This document shows positions 42,855-51,438 of a DNA stretch of 64,000 nt, one piece after another. Made by a program: the position numbers and the translations under genes. The notes under the pieces were generated by a model. The model did no database searches and was not told where the DNA came from. It was given only the letters and a program-made list of their open reading frames with translations. Origin of the DNA: Lacrimispora sinapis (GTDB lineage Bacteria; Bacillota; Clostridia; Lachnospirales; Lachnospiraceae); contig NZ_CP141832.1 in assembly GCF_043633585.1 (NCBI RefSeq), forward strand, positions 3,658,001 to 3,722,000, written 5' to 3'. Every line of letters begins with the position of its first letter. The first letter of the stretch is position 1.

Positions 42855-43481
42855 ATGAATCCCAATACATTTCCCACGAAAGGAAATTTAATTCTTGCCA
42901 AAAACTCTCTCGCTCTGGCCAGACAGGGCTATGAGTTAATGGATAAAAAGCGGAACATTCTGATCAAAGAGCTGATGGAGCTAATTGATGAGGCCAAGGG
43001 CATCCAGTCTGAAATTGATGAGACCTTTACTTCTGCTTATAAAGCCCTTCAAAAGGCGAACATTGAACTAGGCATTGATTATGTAAAGGACATCGCTCTG
43101 GCGGTGCCTGTGGACGATTCGGTGCGCATCAAGACCAGAAGCATTATGGGGACGGAGATTCCTTTGGTGGAGCATGAAAAGCGGCCATTAAACTTAACTT
43201 ATGCCTATTACAGCACAAAGGAATCTCTTGATGAGGCCCGCTACAAGTTTGAACGGGTAAAGGAACTGACCTTAAAGCTTTCCATGGTGGAAAACTCCGC
43301 TTACCGTCTGGCAAACAGCATCAAACGGACCCAGAAACGGGCCAATGCACTGAAGAACATCACCATTCCCCGTTATGAAACGCTGACCAGAAACATCACC
43401 AATTCTCTTGAGGAAAAGGACAGGGAAGAATTTACAAGACTAAAGGTGATTAAACGAACGAAAAATAGCAGCAACGGGTGA
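42855..43481 (+). CDS. ntpD: V-type ATPase subunit D
   Basis: A 208-residue central-stalk coiled-coil subunit with the conserved start FPTKGNLILAKNSLALARQGYELMDKKRN and a C-terminal helix ENSAYRLANSIKRTQKRANALKNI. It is the last gene of the V-ATPase operon; no clear terminator follows. Confidence 0.95.
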   Translation: MNPNTFPTKGNLILAKNSLALARQGYELMDKKRNILIKELMELIDEAKGIQSEIDETFTSAYKALQKANIELGIDYVKDIALAVPVDDSVRIKTRSIMGTEIPLVEHEKRPLNLTYAYYSTKESLDEARYKFERVKELTLKLSMVENSAYRLANSIKRTQKRANALKNITIPRYETLTRNITNSLEEKDREEFTRLKVIKRTKNSSNG

Positions 43482-43507
43482 CAGAGAATGCAAATGGGAT
43501 AGATTTT

Positions 43508-43726
43508 TTAGTTCGGCCAAAGAAATACCAATTTATTATGCCCGAAAAAGAGTTCGCTGTACTTTTCTTCCATAAAACGGACCATTTCTCCCCTTGCCAT
43601 CTTGGCAAGGGTTCCCTTTTGCTTTCCTTTCCCACCGGATAATTCTCCAAATTCCACGGTAATAAGCTTGTCCTCCGGGGCCAGATATTTCTCAATTGCT
43701 GTGGAATACTGCTTACCGGAAATGAA
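43508..43726 (-). pseudogene. YaaA (DUF328) C-terminal remnant
   Basis: An open frame of 72 codons without a start codon, bounded upstream by TGA at 43727-43729. The peptide reads YSTAIEKYLAPEDKLITVEF, then GELSGGKGKQKGTLAKMARG and EMVRFM. It follows the C-terminal third of the peroxide-stress YaaA family, whose KARG/MARGEMVR stretch is highly conserved. About 170 N-terminal residues are missing and the region after EMVRFM is shortened. It is wedged between the V-ATPase operon and the riboswitch. The family call is from memory of the motif. Confidence 0.7.
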
Positions 43727-43749
43727 TCACAAAATTCCCAACTCCGTAG

Positions 43750-43779
43750 TTGACAAAAATTATCTGCATATGGTATGAT
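43750..43779 (+). promoter_or_regulatory. promoter of Mn riboswitch / P-type ATPase
   Basis: TTGACA (43750-43755), 18-bp spacer, TATGAT (43774-43779), starting transcription just before the aptamer. Confidence 0.8.
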
Positions 43780-43787
43780 ACTAAAAC

Positions 43788-43880
43788 ACTTGAGGGAGTA
43801 GTTTGCGCAGTATTTCTGCGTGCCAAGTCAACATACTGACCATTTACGGTCTGGCTTGCCTTAATAAACGAGACTCATGT
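43788..43880 (+). ncRNA. yybP-ykoY manganese riboswitch
   Basis: Conserved blocks occur in order: GGGAGTAG (43794-43801), a hairpin GCGCAG/CTGCGT, GCCAAGTCAACATACTGACC, a short hairpin ACC...GGT, CTGGCTTGCC and ACGAGACT. These are the hallmark segments of the Mn2+-binding yybP-ykoY class. The 3' strand of P1 (ACTCATG) is shared with the following terminator, so metal-stabilised aptamer and terminator exclude one another, giving a Mn-ON switch for the downstream pump. Confidence 0.92.
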
Positions 43881-43912
43881 ATAGCGTGGGCTATACATGG
43901 TCTATTTTTTTT
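43874..43912 (+). terminator. riboswitch expression-platform terminator 1
   Basis: CATGTATAGC (43876-43885), loop GTGG, GCTATACATG (43890-43899), then a run of eight T. A perfect 10-bp stem. Confidence 0.88.
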
Positions 43913-43913
43913 G

Positions 43914-43947
43914 ACTCATGCATCGCTTGCCTATGCATGAGTTTTTG
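43914..43947 (+). terminator. second tandem terminator before the P-type ATPase
   Basis: ACTCATGCAT (43914-43923) pairs perfectly with ATGCATGAGT (43933-43942), followed by TTTTG. It lies directly after terminator 1, still 27 bases upstream of the coding sequence. Confidence 0.8.
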
Positions 43948-43973
43948 TTATATACAAATAATCTAAGGAGAGA

Positions 43974-46631
43974 ATGGCATTGAAGGAATTTCAGGAAAAC
44001 ACACGGGATTTACTCAACCGGCTGCAGACCCACGATGCAGACGGACTAAAAAGCGGACAAGTAGAAATACAGCGGGAGAAATACGGAAGCAATACGCTGA
44101 CCAGGGAAAAACCTGAGTCGCTGATGCGGCGCATTGGGGAAGCTGCCAGAGAACCCATGATTCTCATGCTCATCATGGCTGGTGTCATCGCGCTTCTGGT
44201 CAACATCATTCGCGCCACCACCGGCTCAGAGGCAGATTTTTTAGAATGCCTGGGCATTTTTGCAGCCATCTTTCTGTCTGTACTGATCACCGTCATCATG
44301 GAAGGCAAAAGTGCCAAAGCCTTTGAAGCCTTATCTAAAATCAGCGATGATACCATGATCAAGGTGATCCGGGACGGCCAAACGCATTTGCTGAGCCAGA
44401 GGGAAATCGTTGTCGGCGACATCATTCTTCTTTCCACCGGGGATAAGATTCCTGCCGATGGACGGCTTTTACAGAGTTCCGGACTGACCGCAGATGAATC
44501 CGCACTGACCGGAGAGAGCCTGCCTGCAAAAAAAGAGGCGGATCTTCTCATTGTGGATGAAAAGACACCGTTAGCGGAACGGGCCAACATGGTGTATTCC
44601 GGCAACTTCATCACGGGCGGTTACGGTAAGATGGTGGTAACTGCAGTCGGTGACAGCACAGAATTCGGAACCATTGCAAAAGAGCTTACAAATGCGGAAC
44701 GCTCTTCCACCCCTCTTCAGGAAAAGCTTGCAAGACTGGGAAAAACGATCACCTTACTGGGTATTATTGCTGCTGCCATTGTTTTTTCCTCAGAGCTGAT
44801 CTCCTTTGCTTTGGAAGGCAGGCTTACACTGGAAACCGTTCTCGATGCATTTGTTACCAGCATCGTTCTCATCGTAGCCGCGGTGCCAGAGGGACTTCCC
44901 ACCATTGTGGCAGTCTCCCTATCCATCAATATCATCAAGCTATCCAGGCAGAACGCCCTGGTAAAAAAGATGATCGCCTCTGAAACCGTAGGCTGTATCA
45001 ATGTGATCTGCTCCGATAAGACAGGAACGCTTACAGAAAACAAGATGACGGTCTCCGCATTCTACGACGGCTCCTGGAAGGAAAAGACCAGAGACCTTGC
45101 TTCAGACTGGCTGATCCATAACATCTGTTTAAACACGACAGCGGACATTTCCCCGGATGGTTCCTTTATCGGCAATCCGACGGAATGTGCCATGCTGAAC
45201 TTCTACCAGCAATCCGATGCCTGCAAAAAAAGCGGAAAGACTTATAAGGATGAACGCTGTGACCACGAAGTGCTCCATGCGTTCCCGTTTTCTTCCGAGT
45301 TAAAGCACATGACCACCATCAGCAAGGTGGATGGAAAGATCATCTCCTATGTAAAAGGAAGTCCGGAGTGCGTTTTCTCCATGTGTGCCCTTTCTGACGA
45401 GGAGCGCGCCAGGATTGAAACCTTCATCGTAAAAGCACAGGAAAAAGCCATGCGTGTCATTGCCTTTGCCCATAAGGAACTTCATGAAATGCGGGACTAT
45501 GAAGAGGAAGCTCATCACAATGCCATGGAAAAGGACATGGTATTTGACGGTTTTGCCGCCATTTCCGATCCTCTTCGTTCCGATGTTTACGAAGCGGTCA
45601 AAAACTGCCGCATGGCCGGAGTGGATTTAAAGATCCTGACCGGCGACAATATCATTACGGCTACCGCCATTGCCAATGAGCTTCAGATTCTTGAAGATGG
45701 AAGGATGGCAGTGGAGGCCAGAGAAATTGTGGAGCTAAGTGATCAAGCGCTTCTTGATCTCCTTCCCAGAATCAGCGTCATTGCCCGGAGCACCCCTTCT
45801 ATTAAGATGCGGGTGGTAAAACTGTTAAAATCCCAGAACAACGTGGTTGCCGTCACCGGTGACGGAATCAACGACGCTCCTGCCATAAAGAACGCAGATG
45901 TGGGCATTGCCATGGGCATCTCCGGTACGGAAGTTTCCAAAGAGGCCAGTGACATCGTGCTCCTTGACGATTCCTTCTCCACCATAGTAAAAGCCATTGC
46001 CTGGGGACGGGGCATCTATGAGAATTTCAAACGTTTTATCCAGTTCCAGCTTACGGTCAATCTTTCTTCCGTGATTGTTGTATTTTCCTCTATTCTATTG
46101 GGATTAAAAGCACCATTTACGGCTCTCCAGCTGTTATGGATCAATATCATTATGGACGGGCCGCCTGCCCTCACTCTTGGTCTGGAACCTATTTATGATG
46201 ATTTGATGAATCGTCCTCCTACGGGAAGAAGTGACAGCATTATATCAAAGACCATGTTCCTTCGGATTGGACTTACAGGAATGTATATCTCCGTCATATT
46301 CCTATGCCAATATGTCTTTAACTTTTTAGGTGCAACCGACAGGGAAATGACGACCGTACTCTTTACCCTGTTCGCCCTATTCCAGCTTTTCAATGCCTTT
46401 AACTGCCGGGAGCTTCATAAAACCAGCATCTTCAAGCATTTATTTCAGAACCGGATCATGCTTTTGGTCATATCTGTTACCTTCCTTCTGCAAATTCTGA
46501 TCATTCAGTTTGCAGGGGCATTTTTCGGAACGGTGCCTCTTGGCTTTGCCATGTGGCTTAAAATCTTCGGGCTTACCTTCAGTGTTATTCTCCTATCCGA
46601 GTTTGTGAAGCTGCTGCTGCACCGTAAGTAA
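43974..46631 (+). CDS. P2-type cation-transporting ATPase (likely Mn2+/Ca2+ export)
   Basis: An 885-residue P-type ATPase. An N-terminal cation-ATPase domain is followed by the A-domain TGES (LTGESLPAKK), TM4 with the PEGLP ion motif (AAVPEGLPTIVAVSL), the phosphorylation site CSDKTGTLTENKM, and the hinge GDGINDAPAIKNADVGIAMG. A C-terminal membrane domain of about six spans follows. The PEGL motif is that of Ca2+/Mn2+ pumps. The Mn2+ riboswitch upstream argues for Mn2+ efflux, as with Lactococcus YoaB. The ATG at 43974 is only three bases after AAGGAG; an in-frame TTG at 43980 has better spacing (nine bases) and may be the true start. Confidence 0.93.
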   Translation: MALKEFQENTRDLLNRLQTHDADGLKSGQVEIQREKYGSNTLTREKPESLMRRIGEAAREPMILMLIMAGVIALLVNIIRATTGSEADFLECLGIFAAIFLSVLITVIMEGKSAKAFEALSKISDDTMIKVIRDGQTHLLSQREIVVGDIILLSTGDKIPADGRLLQSSGLTADESALTGESLPAKKEADLLIVDEKTPLAERANMVYSGNFITGGYGKMVVTAVGDSTEFGTIAKELTNAERSSTPLQEKLARLGKTITLLGIIAAAIVFSSELISFALEGRLTLETVLDAFVTSIVLIVAAVPEGLPTIVAVSLSINIIKLSRQNALVKKMIASETVGCINVICSDKTGTLTENKMTVSAFYDGSWKEKTRDLASDWLIHNICLNTTADISPDGSFIGNPTECAMLNFYQQSDACKKSGKTYKDERCDHEVLHAFPFSSELKHMTTISKVDGKIISYVKGSPECVFSMCALSDEERARIETFIVKAQEKAMRVIAFAHKELHEMRDYEEEAHHNAMEKDMVFDGFAAISDPLRSDVYEAVKNCRMAGVDLKILTGDNIITATAIANELQILEDGRMAVEAREIVELSDQALLDLLPRISVIARSTPSIKMRVVKLLKSQNNVVAVTGDGINDAPAIKNADVGIAMGISGTEVSKEASDIVLLDDSFSTIVKAIAWGRGIYENFKRFIQFQLTVNLSSVIVVFSSILLGLKAPFTALQLLWINIIMDGPPALTLGLEPIYDDLMNRPPTGRSDSIISKTMFLRIGLTGMYISVIFLCQYVFNFLGATDREMTTVLFTLFALFQLFNAFNCRELHKTSIFKHLFQNRIMLLVISVTFLLQILIIQFAGAFFGTVPLGFAMWLKIFGLTFSVILLSEFVKLLLHRK

Positions 46632-46637
46632 GCATCA

Positions 46638-46692
46638 AACAGCCGGTGGAACGACCGCATGCTTTCTATACCGGCGTTTCACTGGCTTTTTT
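46638..46692 (+). terminator. intrinsic terminator after P-type ATPase
   Basis: AGCCGGTGGAACG pairs (with two wobbles) to CGTTTCACTGGCT and is followed by TTTTTT. Confidence 0.8.
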
Positions 46693-46782
46693 AATGGTTA
46701 CATCTTATAGGAAATGATATAATAAAACTTATGGGATATAAAAACAGAAATCAGGTTATACCAGAAATGGATAAGGAGCGTT

Positions 46783-47481
46783 ATGAAAATTGCAGTTTGC
46801 GATGATAATATTTTGTTTCAGGAAGAAATCAAAAATCTTTTATATGAATACTTTGGAAGACTCTCTGTGGAGATAAAACTGTTTTCAAACGGAATGGAGT
46901 TTCTTAGAGCGGTCCAATCCATCAGCAATCCTTTTGACCTTGTTTTTATGGACATTGAAATGCCGGGAATTGACGGGCTGGAAACTTCAAGGCAGCTAAG
47001 AAAAAAGAACCGGGATCTATTCCTGATATTTTTATCAAGCCACACCGAGCTGGCCTTTGATGGTTATGAGGTGGATGCCTTTCGCTTCCTTACAAAGCCG
47101 GTCAAGCGGGACAAATTATGGAAAGCATTAAGTGACTGGGAGAAATCACGCCTTTCCGAGGAACGAATCTGCTTCAATCTTGGTGACCGCAGTCAGGTAT
47201 TAAGCTGGAGTGAGATCCAGTACATTCAAAGCGAAAATGTCTACGTAAATGTGGTCACCGTAAGTCAACGGATTCTCGTCCGCATGAAGATGAAGGAGCT
47301 GGAAAAAAAGATGCCGGAATCCATGTTTTTTAAGCCCCACCGCAGTTATTTGGTGAACTTAAAGCATATTCTCAGCTTTGATTCCAAAAAAATCCGCATG
47401 GCGGACGGTCTGGAGGTACCCTTAAGCCGGAGACATGCGGCAGAATTCCGGAACCGGATGATGAAATTTTTAAACCGTTGA
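46783..47481 (+). CDS. LytTR-family response regulator
   Basis: A 232-residue AgrA/LytR-type regulator. The receiver has CDDN, the phosphoacceptor Asp in LVFMDIEMPGIDG, and the Lys in FLTKPVKRD. The LytTR DNA-binding domain follows from about 135 (IQYIQSENVYVNVVT, then FFKPHRSYLVNLKHILSF). It pairs with the following GHKL kinase (37-base gap). LytTR/GHKL pairs commonly control peptide signalling, competence or envelope functions. Confidence 0.93.
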   Translation: MKIAVCDDNILFQEEIKNLLYEYFGRLSVEIKLFSNGMEFLRAVQSISNPFDLVFMDIEMPGIDGLETSRQLRKKNRDLFLIFLSSHTELAFDGYEVDAFRFLTKPVKRDKLWKALSDWEKSRLSEERICFNLGDRSQVLSWSEIQYIQSENVYVNVVTVSQRILVRMKMKELEKKMPESMFFKPHRSYLVNLKHILSFDSKKIRMADGLEVPLSRRHAAEFRNRMMKFLNR

Positions 47482-47518
47482 TAGAAACCTGCTTAACTTC
47501 TGTGGAGGGATCACTCAT

Positions 47519-48826
47519 ATGAATACCGTTTACCAATTGATCGGGGGACTTGAGATTTTGATTCTCATGACTGCAATCGCCCGATATGTATTTCTCATCA
47601 ACGCCCCTCAGACAAGAAGCGGGCTGCTGCTTTTCTGGGGGAGCTTTCTCCTTGCGGAAACAATAGCGGGAGCTGTCTTTCATTCGGAGCCGGCAACTGC
47701 CCTGCTTCCCTTTTTATTTGCCATACTATTTCTTTGGCAGGGAAGACCGTCCCGACGCATTCTGGGAATGTTTTTTATCATTCCAATCTCCGGAATGATG
47801 CTCTCTCTTCTATTTCTTCCAATAATGATCGTATATCTGTTTACAGGCTCTATGAATCAGGTACTGGACAACAAAGACATCTTCTGGATTCCTATGGATA
47901 TTCTGTTTTGGTTCTTCTGCATTCTATTTGCGGTAAAAGTCAGACGCTGGAAAAGCAGGTATTCTGATTCCTTTAATCAACGGAAACTGACACAATGGGA
48001 AACCCTTTTACTATGGGGAATCGGTTTCCTTTTACTGGTCCTTTTCTTCCTGTTGAGCCTTATTGATGAATTTTCTTTTACGCTTTCTATCGCCAGAGGG
48101 TTTGTCATCGGTGCCATTGTGATTTTAGGAATCCTTCTGTATACCGTTGTTGCAGTCACCATTCAGGGGAATCGGAACGCCTATTTTGAACGGGAAGCCG
48201 CTTTGAATGAATATTATTTGAATGCACAGCTAAAACATTTTAAGGCTTATCAGGAAACCCAAAAACAAACCCGGAGAATCCGCCACGATATGAAAAATCA
48301 CATGGCCTGCCTGTACGCACTTTTAGAAAAGGGACATTATGAAGAGGCTCAGCTCTATATCAAAGAGATGAATGAGCTGGTAAACCAGTCCGAAGAACAT
48401 TTTCATACCGGTGATCCCATGATCGACGCCATCTTAAACGAAAAAACTCCGGATGCTCTTTCAAACGGAATCCGCCTGTCTGTAGAGGGAATTCCCCAAT
48501 TTTCCCATATGGAACCGGTGGATGTCTGTACGATTTTTGCAAACGCCATGGACAATGCCATCGAAGCCCAAAAAGATTTAAATGACCGGAACAAATGGAT
48601 CCATGTTTCATTTGTCCGCCAGCATGCCATGCAGTACATCCGCATTGAAAACCCCTCAAATGAAGTCCGTAAATCAGGCACCTCCTTCCTCACGGAAAAG
48701 GACCCAAAAGAGCATGGATTCGGACTGGAGAATATAAGACGAGCCGTTGAAAAATATGACGGTCAAATGAATGCTTCCTATCAGAACGGGATATTTGTAC
48801 TGGAAGTGCTCTTTACAACAAAATAA
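47519..48826 (+). CDS. GHKL-family sensor histidine kinase (AgrC-like)
   Basis: A 435-residue kinase. About six membrane helices occupy residues 5-215. A short coiled coil leads to the phospho-His motif RRIRHDMKNHMACLYALL, and a GHKL ATPase domain follows with N box FANAMDNAIEAQKD and GFGLENIRRAVEKY. This is the architecture of peptide-sensing AgrC/ComD kinases and their orphan relatives. No agrB/agrD is seen nearby. It is co-directional with the CPBP protease gene. Confidence 0.9.
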   Translation: MNTVYQLIGGLEILILMTAIARYVFLINAPQTRSGLLLFWGSFLLAETIAGAVFHSEPATALLPFLFAILFLWQGRPSRRILGMFFIIPISGMMLSLLFLPIMIVYLFTGSMNQVLDNKDIFWIPMDILFWFFCILFAVKVRRWKSRYSDSFNQRKLTQWETLLLWGIGFLLLVLFFLLSLIDEFSFTLSIARGFVIGAIVILGILLYTVVAVTIQGNRNAYFEREAALNEYYLNAQLKHFKAYQETQKQTRRIRHDMKNHMACLYALLEKGHYEEAQLYIKEMNELVNQSEEHFHTGDPMIDAILNEKTPDALSNGIRLSVEGIPQFSHMEPVDVCTIFANAMDNAIEAQKDLNDRNKWIHVSFVRQHAMQYIRIENPSNEVRKSGTSFLTEKDPKEHGFGLENIRRAVEKYDGQMNASYQNGIFVLEVLFTTK

Positions 48827-48919
48827 CTGCCATCCGCAACAAAAAATCACCAGGAAATGATTCCTATGCTATATTGGGTCTATCAAACACCGCGGTCCGG
48901 CGGTAGAAGGGTGGTAGAT

Positions 48920-49912
48920 ATGAACGAAGAATTAAAATTAACGAAACAACTTGAAAAAAAGAAACAATCCGAAAAGAAGAAACAAGTTAATAAAGTTATA
49001 ACCGGTGTTCTGTTCTATGAACTGATTACGGTCGTATGTGTGATGCTGGACGCCCTCATACAAATGATCCGGGTGGCAGTTCTCTACAGGAACAGTCCTG
49101 ATATGGAACAGCAGGTGGAGGCCGTTTTGGAAGATTGCATCAACAGCGGAAGGGGAATGATTCTTTCCATTGCCGCCGGCCTTTTCTTTCTATTTATTTA
49201 TTTTCGGAAACAGGAATATTCAAAAAAGATATTTAATCAAAGCCGTTCCATGAAAAGAGCTGAATTCTTTCCCATCCTCACGGTATTTATGGCACTTCAG
49301 GTCTTTTTCCTGGTGGTGGGCAACGGAGCCGAATCCATTTTGAATAGGTTCGGATTCAGTCTGATGGAAGAAATCGAATCGGCAACCAGCGCAAGTACCG
49401 TGTTTTCCATGTTTTTGTACGTTTCATTTATTGCCCCCATCGCAGAAGAACTGGTGTTTCGTGGCTTTGTGATGAGGGGACTGGAACGGTTTGGAAAAAT
49501 CACAGCCATATCTGGTTCTGCCCTCCTGTTCGGAGCCATACACGGAAACCTGATTCAGGGTGTTTTTGCAGCCATGGCAGGGCTTGTCCTTGGTTATGTG
49601 GCCATGGAGTATTCGATTCTCTGGTCAATCGTCATTCATATCATCAATAACTTTATTTTCGGTGATTTGTGGGCCTATGTGACAGGCGGCTTGAATGAAA
49701 CCCTGCAGGACATTCTATTCTATGGCATTTATGGTTGTTTCTTTGTGGCTGCAGGGATCGAGCTATACTTAAAACGGAACGAAATCAAGGAGTACTGGAG
49801 AAAGAATAAAAACAAAAACGGCCATTGGAAGATTATCGTTACGTCCTTTTGGTTCATCCTTTTTATGATCCTCCAGCTGGCAGTAGGGATCAGCGGAATC
49901 CATAAAATTTAA
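48920..49912 (+). CDS. CPBP-family intramembrane glutamic protease
   Basis: A 330-residue membrane protein with about eight spans after a charged N-terminus (MNEELKLTKQLEKKKQSEKK). The Abi/CPBP signature is complete: AEELVFRGFVMRGL (EExxxR), LFGAIHGNLIQG (FxxxH) and HIINNFIFG (HxxxN). Members act as CAAX-like or Rce1-type proteases or bacteriocin self-immunity proteins. The ATG at 48920 follows GGTGG. Its neighbourhood with the LytTR/GHKL pair recalls bacteriocin regulons, but no precursor peptide was found. Confidence 0.88.
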   Translation: MNEELKLTKQLEKKKQSEKKKQVNKVITGVLFYELITVVCVMLDALIQMIRVAVLYRNSPDMEQQVEAVLEDCINSGRGMILSIAAGLFFLFIYFRKQEYSKKIFNQSRSMKRAEFFPILTVFMALQVFFLVVGNGAESILNRFGFSLMEEIESATSASTVFSMFLYVSFIAPIAEELVFRGFVMRGLERFGKITAISGSALLFGAIHGNLIQGVFAAMAGLVLGYVAMEYSILWSIVIHIINNFIFGDLWAYVTGGLNETLQDILFYGIYGCFFVAAGIELYLKRNEIKEYWRKNKNKNGHWKIIVTSFWFILFMILQLAVGISGIHKI

Positions 49913-49986
49913 GGGGATTGACAAACACTCCCCTAAATCATATACTTTCCTTAATTTCCAAAATGGAAATAATCCGGAGGTTACTA

Positions 49987-50640
49987 ATGAAAGCTGAATT
50001 TTCCTTGTTTTTCATCATTGAAGTCATCGGCACCATAGCCTTTGCTTCTTCCGGGGCAATGGTTGCCATAAAAAAACAGCTGGATCTGCTTGGAGTCGTT
50101 GTTCTGGGAGTCACTACAGCGGTAGGAGGCGGCCTGTTAAGGGATATTATCATAGGCAATGTCCCTCCTGCCATGTTTCAGGACCCTTTGTATGTATTAC
50201 TTGCCTTTTTCACGGTTATGATTCTATTTATTATCGTTCGGCATAACCAGAGAATCCTGGCCGGCCGATCCATTGAAACCTATGAAAAGGTCATGAACAT
50301 CTTTGATGCGGTGGGACTTGGTGCTTTTACCGTGGTGGGAATTGATACGGCTATCCTTTCCGGCTATGGGGAATACCATTTTCTCATCATATTTTTAGGC
50401 GTCATCACAGGTGTGGGCGGGGGGATTTTACGGGATATCATGGCAGGTCAGACCCCTTATGTCCTCCGCAAACACATTTATGCCTGCGCTTCCATCGCCG
50501 GAGCCATTCTTTATGCCGGGCTTTTAGAACACATCAACGGAAATGCCGCCATGCTCATCGGTGCCTGTTCTGTAGTTTTGATCCGTGTGCTGGCAACCCG
50601 TTTCTGCTGGAACCTACCGACCGCAACCCAAAAAAATTAA
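49987..50640 (+). CDS. TRIC/UPF0126-family cation channel
   Basis: A 217-residue protein with seven membrane helices built from two repeats. The repeats are IAFASSGAMVAIKK...TAVGGGLLRDIIIGNVPPAMF and LGAFTVVGIDTAI...TGVGGGILRDIMAGQTPYVL. The paired GGG-LRD-G-P motifs define the prokaryotic trimeric intracellular cation channel family (YadS-like). The ATG at 49987 has GGAGG six bases upstream. It is followed by a DUF1461 gene after 16 bases. Confidence 0.9.
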   Translation: MKAEFSLFFIIEVIGTIAFASSGAMVAIKKQLDLLGVVVLGVTTAVGGGLLRDIIIGNVPPAMFQDPLYVLLAFFTVMILFIIVRHNQRILAGRSIETYEKVMNIFDAVGLGAFTVVGIDTAILSGYGEYHFLIIFLGVITGVGGGILRDIMAGQTPYVLRKHIYACASIAGAILYAGLLEHINGNAAMLIGACSVVLIRVLATRFCWNLPTATQKN

Positions 50641-50656
50641 GGAAAGGGAAAAATCC

Positions 50657-51352
50657 ATGAACCGTTTTTTGCAATACACCATTGGAATCATATTTTCCAT
50701 CTGTTTCATGATCGTTCTTTTATTTACATCTGTGGAGGCCACAGTTTACTGGATTCCAGGATATTTTGAAACAGAATACACCAAATATAACGTCACAGAG
50801 GCCGTTTCCATGACTATGGATGACTTATTGGAGGTTACGGACCAGATGATGGCATATTTAAAAGGAAACAGAGCGGATCTGCACGTTCCCACCACCATGG
50901 GAGGTGTAAAACGGGAATTTTTCAATGCCAGAGAAATCGCTCATATGGAGGACGTCCGGGGGTTATTTTTAGGGGCAGTTTCCATTCGGAGAGGCTGCCT
51001 GGTGATCATGGCTCTCTGTGTGATTTTACTGTTTTTATTAAAGACCAGCTTTAAGAGAACGTTTCCCAGAGCAGTGTGCGTGGGGAGCGGACTCTTTTTT
51101 GCGTTGTCGGCTGTTACCGCCACAATCATCTCTACGGATTTTTATAAATATTTTGTCCTGTTCCATCAAATGTTTTTTAAAAACGATTTATGGATGCTGG
51201 ACCCTTCCACGGACATGCTCATTAACATCGTTCCAGAAGGTTTTTTCCGTGACACGGTCTTTTTGATCGGGCTTATCTTCTTCCTTTCTGTTCTGATTAT
51301 CCTCTCTGTATGCCTGTTTTTGATACATAAAAACGGGAAAAATCCCAAATAA
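50657..51352 (+). CDS. DUF1461 (TIGR01906-type) membrane protein
   Basis: A 231-residue membrane protein with four or five spans. The first helix (QYTIGIIFSICFMIVLLF) is followed by an extracellular region with LLEVTDQMMAYLKG and FFNAREIAHMEDVRGLF, the latter characteristic of the TIGR01906 group. Function unknown; these proteins are common in Firmicutes. The ATG at 50657 follows AAGGAAAGGG. Confidence 0.82.
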   Translation: MNRFLQYTIGIIFSICFMIVLLFTSVEATVYWIPGYFETEYTKYNVTEAVSMTMDDLLEVTDQMMAYLKGNRADLHVPTTMGGVKREFFNAREIAHMEDVRGLFLGAVSIRRGCLVIMALCVILLFLLKTSFKRTFPRAVCVGSGLFFALSAVTATIISTDFYKYFVLFHQMFFKNDLWMLDPSTDMLINIVPEGFFRDTVFLIGLIFFLSVLIILSVCLFLIHKNGKNPK

Positions 51353-51354
51353 TC

Positions 51355-51383
51355 TTTACTTGTTACCTTAAATAACCTATACT
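51355..51383 (+). promoter_or_regulatory. promoter of D-Ala-D-Ala carboxypeptidase gene
   Basis: TTTACT (51355-51360), 17-bp spacer, TATACT (51378-51383). Confidence 0.6.
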
Positions 51384-51438
51384 GTAAAGTGGAGAATTGT
51401 TTGAAACCGATTTTGAATTTATGGAGAGATTATCCTAT

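Noticed and set aside
43450..43695. 81-codon minus-strand ORF after ntpD
   Set aside because: Composition is implausible and it lies in a different frame from the recognisable YaaA remnant.
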